Below are positions 6,054 to 10,543 of a stretch of DNA of 10,543 bases, piece by piece (within the stretch, counting starts at the first letter, position 1; the number at the start of each line of letters is the position of its first letter). The notes under the pieces were generated by a model that was not told the DNA's origin, did no database searches, and was given only the letters and a program-made list of their open reading frames with translations. The DNA is taken from the NCBI GenBank assembly GCA_023393485.1, contig JAEWLD010000125.1:1-10543 (forward strand), in the 5' to 3' direction. The position numbers and the translations under genes are program-made. The DNA is from Bacteroidota bacterium (GTDB taxonomy: Bacteria; Bacteroidota; Bacteroidia; Flavobacteriales; Flavobacteriaceae).

Positions 6054-6614
6054 GGATTTTCCATTTGGCCGATTAATTATCCCGCGTTATATTAACCAAA
6101 ATCGACAAACAGGCAACCTGTGTTGAAAAATTTTACAAAGCGTTGATTTTCATTAAGCCCTTAATCGACATGATGTGTTGATAAGTTGAATATAGAAAAT
6201 AAGAACTATTTTTTTGAAATCCGAAACAAAGTCCTAATCAAAAAAAGGATTGAAAAAATCAAATTTAGTTTGTGTATTTTTTAGGAAAGTTTTCAGCCGG
6301 CAAACGCCATTTTTCAACAGAAACCAATAAATCGATTTATCGACAAAAAATTGGTTTTTGATGTTGTCAACAACTGTTGATTGAGACTGCCAAATCGTTT
6401 ATAATAAATCATTTGCTTGTGACTTTTCGTGTTAATAAATTGTTATAAGAAGCCAAAACAAAATATACAAGTACGGGTTTGAAAACTTATTTCGACTATT
6501 CACACTACATAATAACCATCAAAAATTTCAGATTTAAAATCTTTTCTTTTTTATGTTTTTAATTAATGTTGAAAACTAAGGTTGGGAATTGGCAAGTGCT
6601 CATTTTAATTCAGC
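6054..6614. other. AT-rich gene-free region with TGTTGA-type repeats and palindromes
   Basis: No open frame here looks like a gene on either strand. GC content over 6181-6600 is about 27%, far below the neighbouring genes. Six copies of a TGTTGA-type 9-mer are present: TGTTGAAAA at 6121-6129 (+), 6311-6319 (-) and 6567-6575 (+); TGTTGATAA at 6176-6184 (+); TGTTGACAA at 6364-6372 (-); and TGTTGATTG at 6375-6383 (+). Palindromes include ATTAAG-cc-CTTAAT (6152-6165), ATAAATCGATTTAT (6327-6340), TGTTG-t-CAACA (6362-6372) and AGATTT-a-AAATCT (6530-6542). ATCGACAAA is repeated at 6101-6109 and 6339-6347. TGTTGATAA differs by one base from the canonical DnaA box TGTGGATAA, so an origin-like or protein-binding role is possible but unproven. 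Confidence 0.5.
6321..6357. repeat. Nested inverted repeat in the AT-rich region
   Basis: The arms AAACCAAT (6321-6328) and ATTGGTTT (6350-6357) enclose the perfect 14-bp palindrome ATAAATCGATTTAT (6327-6340), which overlaps the left arm by two bases, and an overlapping TCGAT-tt-ATCGA (6332-6343). The T-run after the right arm is short (TTTTT then G), so it could also act as a weak terminator for leftward or rightward read-through, but no gene ends near it. Confidence 0.5.
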
Positions 6615-6854
6615 CTATACGATTCTTAAATCGGTTTTATCATCGAGGCTGTCAATGATCTGTTGGACAAGTTCGGCGTCGTTGGGATGGATTTTGAGCC
6701 TGATTCCACCGAGCGCGATTGAATACATCGGGACAACAGACAACATCGCTTCGTTCTCAAAATAATAAGCGATGCCTTCGCGGTTCAGCAAATGCTTGAG
6801 GATTTCAATTTCGTGCGGGTAATAAAAAATGGCTATCGTGATAAAACCTTCCAT
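6615..6854 (-). CDS. DUF2007 domain-containing protein
   Basis: A 79-residue protein covering one DUF2007 domain (labelled 'putative signal transducing protein' in domain databases; no established function). Typical features are the start FITIAIFYYPHEIEILKHLL, where a strand is followed by a helix reminiscent of ferredoxin-like folds, the GIAYYFENE stretch at about 27-35, and GGIRLKIHPNDAELVQQII at about 49-67. There is no signal peptide or membrane helix, so it is probably cytoplasmic. It is a single gene, divergent from rnr with 111 bp between the start codons, and its 3' end opens onto the AT-rich gap. A weak -7 candidate on the minus strand (TAACTTTA, 6880-6887) has the wrong last base. 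No hairpin terminator is visible downstream. The identity of the domain is fairly sure; the role is unknown. Confidence 0.85.
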   Translation of the reverse strand: MEGFITIAIFYYPHEIEILKHLLNREGIAYYFENEAMLSVVPMYSIALGGIRLKIHPNDAELVQQIIDSLDDKTDLRIV

Positions 6855-6937
6855 GGCTTTTTAGCTAAGTTACCTTTTATAAAGTTAATATTCCTTTAAA
6901 GCGCGTAAGTAAATCCTAAAACTGTTAAAGTATTTCG

Positions 6938-6945
6938 TAATTTTC
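6938..6945 (+). promoter_or_regulatory. Possible -7 box for rnr
   Basis: TAATTTTC fits TAnnTTTG except for the last base and ends 20 bases before the rnr ATG, giving a leader of about 12-15 nt. The leader (TTAAAACCAAAA just before the ATG) is A-rich with no Shine-Dalgarno sequence, as usual for Bacteroidota. There is no better match in the 111-bp divergent gap. Confidence 0.3.
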
Positions 6946-6965
6946 AGACTTATTTAAAACCAAAA

Positions 6966-9152
6966 ATGAGTAGAAAGCCAAATAAGCCGGGCAAACCGCC
7001 AAAGGATTTTTCCGGAAAAATTTTAAAAATATTGGCAGCCAATGCCAACCGCGCCTTTAATTACAAACAGATTGCCGCCATACTTGAAAGAGACGATACC
7101 AAAAGCCGCAATGAAATCATCAGGGATTTAAAAATTCTTGCGACGCAAAAGAAAATCATTGAAGCCGAGCCGGGGAAATACCTGATCAAAGCCATCAGTA
7201 AAGATTATTACGAAGGCACGATAGACATGACAACCCGAAAAACCGCTTACTTCATATGTAAGGAAGAATTTGCCGAAGACGTGTTTATTCCGCGGGAAAA
7301 CCTCAATCGCGCGCTTGACGGCGATAAAGTCCAGGTCTATGTCTACAACCGGCGCAAAGGCAAACGCCCCGAGGGTGAAGTCATTGAAGTCCTGGAACGC
7401 GCCAAAACCGAGTTCGTCGGGGTGATTGACATACAGAAAAACTTCGCCTTTGTCAATACTGCAAACCCAAAAATGTACACCGATATTTTTGTTCCTAAAG
7501 ACAAAATGGGCGATGCCGGGAACGGCGATGTCGTCGTGGTTAAAATTGAGGATTGGCCTAAAAAAGCTGACAGCCCGTTCGGATCGGTCATCCAGGTGTT
7601 GGGCAAACCGGGCCAGCACGATACCGAAATTCATGCAATCCTGGCCGAATATGGACTTCCGTACGAATTCCCGCCAGAAGTCGAAGCCTACGCAGAGAAA
7701 CTCGATACCAAAATCCATCCAGAGGAAATCGCCAACCGCCGCGACATGCGCGACACTTTGACTTTTACGATTGACCCTAAAGACGCCAAGGATTTTGACG
7801 ATGCATTGTCATTCAAAGTACTCGACAACGGCAACTACGAAATCGGTGTCCATATAGCCGACGTGTCATATTATCTGGCCGAAGGAACGATTCTCGACGA
7901 AGAAGCATACAGCCGTGCAACATCGGTTTATCTTGTTGACCGCGTTGTGCCGATGCTTCCTGAAGTCTTGTCAAACTTTGCCTGTTCACTGCGCCCGCAT
8001 GAGGAAAAATATACGTTTTCGGCCATTTTTGAAATGACGCCGAACGCCCAGGTCGTCAACCAATGGTTTGGGCGCACGGTGATTTATTCCGATATGCGTT
8101 TCGCCTATGAAGAAGCGCAGCACATCATTGAGACCAAAGGCGCAACGATTCCCGACGAAATTTCACTGACCGGTGAAATGTATACCGTTCCCGATGAGAT
8201 TGTCCATGCGACCATTAAGCTCGACGAACTCGCAAAAATCCTTAGAAGCCAGCGCATGAAAAACGGCGCGATTTCATTTGATAAGGTCGAAGTAAAATTC
8301 AAACTCGATGAGAATGACGAGCCGATTGGCGTTTATTTCAAAATTTCGAAAGACGCAAATCACCTGATCGAGGAATTCATGTTGCTCGCCAATAGAAAAG
8401 TCGCTGAATTTATCGGCAAACAGAAAAAGACATTCGTCTATCGGATCCACGACGAACCTGATGAGACCAAGCTCTTCAATTTGCAGGGCGTGATTTCAAA
8501 ATTCGGCTACAGCCTCAATCTGAAGTCGAAAAAAGACATTTCCACATCGCTCAACAAATTGCTCAATGACGTCAATGGAAAAAAGGAGCAAAATCTTGTC
8601 GATACGCTTGCGATCCGAAGCATGAGCAAAGCTAAATACTCGACCGAAAACATCGGCCATTATGGGTTGGCCTTTGATTATTATTCGCATTTTACTTCTC
8701 CTATACGCCGCTATCCTGACGTAATGGTGCATCGTTTATTGCAGCATTATCTCGACGGCGGGGCATCGGCCAATGCAACTTTGTATGAAGAAAAGTGCGA
8801 ACATTCATCGAACATGGAAAACCTCGCGACACAAGCCGAACGCGATTCGGTCAAATACATGCAGGTCAAATACATGAAAGACCATCAGGATGAGGAATTC
8901 CTGGGCGTGATTTCAGGTGTTACCGAGTGGGGAATTTTTGTCGAAATCATTTCAAACAAATGTGAAGGCATGTGCCGGATCAGGGAAATAAAAGACGATT
9001 ATTATACGTTCGACGAGAAACAATACGCGCTTGTCGGACAGGTCTCTAAAAACCTGCTCCAGCTTGGTGATGAAGTTTATGTAAAAGTCAAGAATGCCGA
9101 CCTTGTCAAAAAACAAATGGAGTTCAATTACATTAGAAAAAACGAAGATTAA
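6966..9152 (+). CDS. rnr: Ribonuclease R (3'-5' exoribonuclease)
   Basis: Degrades structured RNA processively from the 3' end; in other bacteria it takes part in mRNA decay, rRNA quality control and trans-translation. The 728-residue protein shows, in order: a basic start with a winged-helix domain (about 14-76), two cold-shock/OB domains (about 85-235), the RNB catalytic domain (about 255-600) and a C-terminal S1 domain from about 645 (FLGVISGVTEWGIFVEI). The magnesium-binding acidic set is intact in TIDPKDAKDFDDA: D270, D276, D278 and D279, with the same spacing as D201/D207/D209/D210 of E. coli RNase II. The second signature HFTSPIRRYPD lies at 575-585. E. coli RNase R (813) has a longer, Lys-rich C-terminal tail; here the protein ends soon after S1. 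The next gene starts one base after the stop, so the two form an operon. Confidence 0.97.
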   Translation: MSRKPNKPGKPPKDFSGKILKILAANANRAFNYKQIAAILERDDTKSRNEIIRDLKILATQKKIIEAEPGKYLIKAISKDYYEGTIDMTTRKTAYFICKEEFAEDVFIPRENLNRALDGDKVQVYVYNRRKGKRPEGEVIEVLERAKTEFVGVIDIQKNFAFVNTANPKMYTDIFVPKDKMGDAGNGDVVVVKIEDWPKKADSPFGSVIQVLGKPGQHDTEIHAILAEYGLPYEFPPEVEAYAEKLDTKIHPEEIANRRDMRDTLTFTIDPKDAKDFDDALSFKVLDNGNYEIGVHIADVSYYLAEGTILDEEAYSRATSVYLVDRVVPMLPEVLSNFACSLRPHEEKYTFSAIFEMTPNAQVVNQWFGRTVIYSDMRFAYEEAQHIIETKGATIPDEISLTGEMYTVPDEIVHATIKLDELAKILRSQRMKNGAISFDKVEVKFKLDENDEPIGVYFKISKDANHLIEEFMLLANRKVAEFIGKQKKTFVYRIHDEPDETKLFNLQGVISKFGYSLNLKSKKDISTSLNKLLNDVNGKKEQNLVDTLAIRSMSKAKYSTENIGHYGLAFDYYSHFTSPIRRYPDVMVHRLLQHYLDGGASANATLYEEKCEHSSNMENLATQAERDSVKYMQVKYMKDHQDEEFLGVISGVTEWGIFVEIISNKCEGMCRIREIKDDYYTFDEKQYALVGQVSKNLLQLGDEVYVKVKNADLVKKQMEFNYIRKNED

Positions 9153-9153
9153 C

Positions 9154-9819
9154 ATGAGAACGATTGCTTTATTTTTATTGTTTGGCGCCGGTATCGCTTC
9201 GGCGCAAGTCACCAAGAATCTTGGCGATTTTGATCAATTGAAAGTGTTTGACCAGATCCAGGTTACGCTCGTACATTCAGATGAAAACAAAATAGAACTT
9301 CGCGGCCAGCACAGCGGCGATGTTGAATTTGTGACAAAGAACAATCAGCTTAAAATCCGAATGCCGATCAACCGCACGCTCGATGGAGAAAGTGTCAAAG
9401 CGACACTGTATTTCAAATCGCTCAATGATGTTGACGCAAGCGAAGGCGCACTAGTCACGACTTCCGAAACCATCAAAACCCGTAAAATGACTGTTACGGC
9501 TAAAGAAGGCGCGCAGATTGAATTGAATCTTGATGTTGATAATGTCGATGTCAAATCGGTGACAGGCGCAAACATCACTTTGGCAGGCAATGCAAATACG
9601 ATCGATATCAAAGTCGGCACGGGCGGTATTGTCGATGCAAAATCGCTGACCGCGCGCGATGCCGATGTCAATATCAATGCGGGCGGTGAAGTTGACGTAA
9701 ACGCGACCGATGAAGTCGATGCCGATGTAAAAGCAGGCGGCAACATCAGGATTTACGGCAATCCGTCGTCGGTCAATAAAAAAACAACTCTGGGCGGCAC
9801 AATCGAAGTCAAAAAGTGA
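9154..9819 (+). CDS. Head GIN (DUF2807) domain secreted protein
   Basis: A 221-residue exported protein with a clear signal peptide (MRTIALFLLFGAGIASA, probable cut before QVT) and one head-GIN/DUF2807 domain filling the rest. This domain forms a right-handed beta-helix-like fold and is common in Bacteroidota envelope proteins; no biochemical function is established. The mature part is rich in Asp, Val, Asn and Gly with short alternating strands, and near residues 160-200 it contains imperfect repeats (DADVNINAGG, DADVKAGG, EVDVNATDEVDAD). No Cys follows the signal peptide, so it is not a lipoprotein; it probably stays in the periplasm or at the outer membrane. The ATG at 9154 lies one base after the rnr stop; an upstream in-frame ATG at 9094 would lie inside rnr and would put 20 residues before the signal peptide, so it was rejected. 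Translation is probably coupled to rnr. Confidence 0.88.
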   Translation: MRTIALFLLFGAGIASAQVTKNLGDFDQLKVFDQIQVTLVHSDENKIELRGQHSGDVEFVTKNNQLKIRMPINRTLDGESVKATLYFKSLNDVDASEGALVTTSETIKTRKMTVTAKEGAQIELNLDVDNVDVKSVTGANITLAGNANTIDIKVGTGGIVDAKSLTARDADVNINAGGEVDVNATDEVDADVKAGGNIRIYGNPSSVNKKTTLGGTIEVKK

Positions 9820-9837
9820 TATTTAAATTGAATTCCC

Positions 9838-9845
9838 TACTTTTG
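9838..9845 (+). promoter_or_regulatory. -7 box of promoter for the LysE-family gene
   Basis: TACTTTTG matches TAnnTTTG exactly and ends 23 bases before the ATG at 9869. The expected transcript start near 9851-9853 gives a leader of about 17 nt. This suggests that the exporter is transcribed separately from rnr and the head-GIN gene, although read-through is possible because no hairpin lies between 9820 and 9868. Confidence 0.6.
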
Positions 9846-9868
9846 GTTATACACTTTTAGCGAAATTT

Positions 9869-10543
9869 ATGATTCAGGATGTTTTAGCAGCGGTGCCATG
9901 GGGCTTTTTTTTGAGCTTTGTCATCGGACCGGTGTTTTTTATCCTTTTGGAGACCAGTGTCGTAAAAGGTTTCAGGGCGGCGGTTGTATTTGACCTCGGC
10001 GTTGTTTTGGCCGATGTCATATTTATCCTGATAGCCTACTTCAGTAGTTATCGGTTGATTGAACGCATCAAGGATGATCCGGCGCTGTTCGTTTTTGGCG
10101 GGCTTGTCATGTTGACTTATGGCATCATCAGTTTTCTCAAAAACAAAAAGGCTAAAAAAAATATCGATCCCGAAGATCCAAAAGAACTTGCAAAAAAGAA
10201 CTATTTTTCACTGTTTGCAAAAGGCTTTTTCCTGAACTTCATCAATATCGGCGTACTGGGTTTTTGGCTTGCGATCATCATCACTTTCGGGCCACAGTTG
10301 GAAATGAAGCCGTCGCGGATTTTTACGTTTTTCTCGTCGATTATCCTGACTTATTTCGTAACCGATATTTTCAAGATTCTGCTGGCAAAACAGCTCAGGA
10401 CTTATCTCACCAGGAAAAATATATTGCTGATCAAGAAAGGCATCAGCGTTGTCCTGATCATTTCAGGGATTTTTCTCCTGACTCAAGGCTGGTTCCCGAA
10501 AGAAAGGCAAATCATGGACAAGGCGCTCGATAAATTTGAGCAA
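9869..10543 (+). CDS. LysE family translocator, 3' end at window edge
   Basis: Member of the LysE/RhtB superfamily of inner-membrane exporters, which in studied cases expel amino acids; the substrate here is unknown. The open frame runs 225 codons from ATG at 9869 to the last base with no stop. The family usually has 190-235 residues, so only a few residues are probably missing. Hydrophobic segments are visible at about 6-29, 37-59, 72-90, 113-140, 150-172 and 188-206, fitting the usual six-helix layout. The family's GP motif is in helix 1 (SFVIGPVFFILLE, G20-P21). The loop after helix 3 is long and charged (KNKKAKKNIDPEDPKELAKK, 91-110), as in Bacteroidota members. The start follows an A/T-rich leader and a good -7 box. 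Translated directly from the sequence; family call by pattern. Confidence 0.85.
   Translation, partial: MIQDVLAAVPWGFFLSFVIGPVFFILLETSVVKGFRAAVVFDLGVVLADVIFILIAYFSSYRLIERIKDDPALFVFGGLVMLTYGIISFLKNKKAKKNIDPEDPKELAKKNYFSLFAKGFFLNFINIGVLGFWLAIIITFGPQLEMKPSRIFTFFSSIILTYFVTDIFKILLAKQLRTYLTRKNILLIKKGISVVLIISGIFLLTQGWFPKERQIMDKALDKFEQ

Noticed and set aside
6260..6267. Second exact -7 box (TAAATTTG, minus strand) as main rpiB promoter
   Set aside because: It would need a leader of about 270 nt; in DNA of about 27% GC such a match is likely by chance, and a closer box exists at 6010-6017.
6054..6614. CRISPR array, tRNA or insertion-sequence remnant in the large gap
   Set aside because: Repeats are short, unevenly spaced and in both orientations; no cloverleaf, terminal inverted repeats with target duplication, or transposase fragment is visible.
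7128..7718. 196-codon open frame on the minus strand inside rnr
   Set aside because: It is antisense to the conserved RNase R winged-helix and cold-shock region, has no recognisable domain, and is explained by the codon use of rnr.
9345..9746. 133-codon open frame antisense to the head-GIN gene, rich in Ser, Thr and Pro
   Set aside because: The composition is the complement of the Asp/Val/Gly repeats of the real gene, and it has no promoter or start context.

Overview
The window looks like chromosome from a Flavobacteriaceae-type member of the Bacteroidota, probably Flavobacterium or a close relative. Three things point there. The protein families (GH3-like enzyme, SdpI-like protein, single-TatA, Tex, RNase R, head-GIN protein) match flavobacterial housekeeping genes. 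Several genes are preceded by the Bacteroidota -7 promoter motif TAnnTTTG. Start codons have A/T-rich leaders with no Shine-Dalgarno sequence. Coding regions are in the mid-40s percent GC, while intergenic DNA is much more AT-rich.

Left part (1-2253): a leftward operon encodes an envelope M23 peptidase, an SdpI-family membrane protein and a GH3 acyl-acid-amido-synthetase-like enzyme that runs off the left edge. The reading frames overlap (ATGA junction, then an 11-bp overlap), so translation is probably coupled. tatA is transcribed divergently to the right and ends at a strong hairpin terminator placed between it and the convergent tex gene.

Middle (2254-6053): tex, a cation diffusion facilitator (zinc-type exporter) and rpiB all run leftward. 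rpiB and the exporter overlap by one base (TAATG) and share a good promoter. A 264-bp gap separates the exporter from tex.

About 560 bp (6054-6614) have no recognisable gene. This stretch is about 27% GC over its core, is rich in palindromes and holds six TGTTGA-type 9-mers in both orientations. It is the most unusual part of the window and could be an origin-like or nucleoprotein-binding region. I cannot prove that from sequence alone.

Right part (6615-10543): a small DUF2007 protein reads leftward. RNase R and a secreted head-GIN (DUF2807) protein form a tight rightward pair. A LysE-family exporter with its own promoter follows and reaches the right edge without a stop codon. The genes appear to be independent housekeeping units (cell wall, protein export, zinc efflux, pentose phosphate metabolism, RNA decay). 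I see no mobile element, CRISPR array, tRNA, rRNA or clear defence system.
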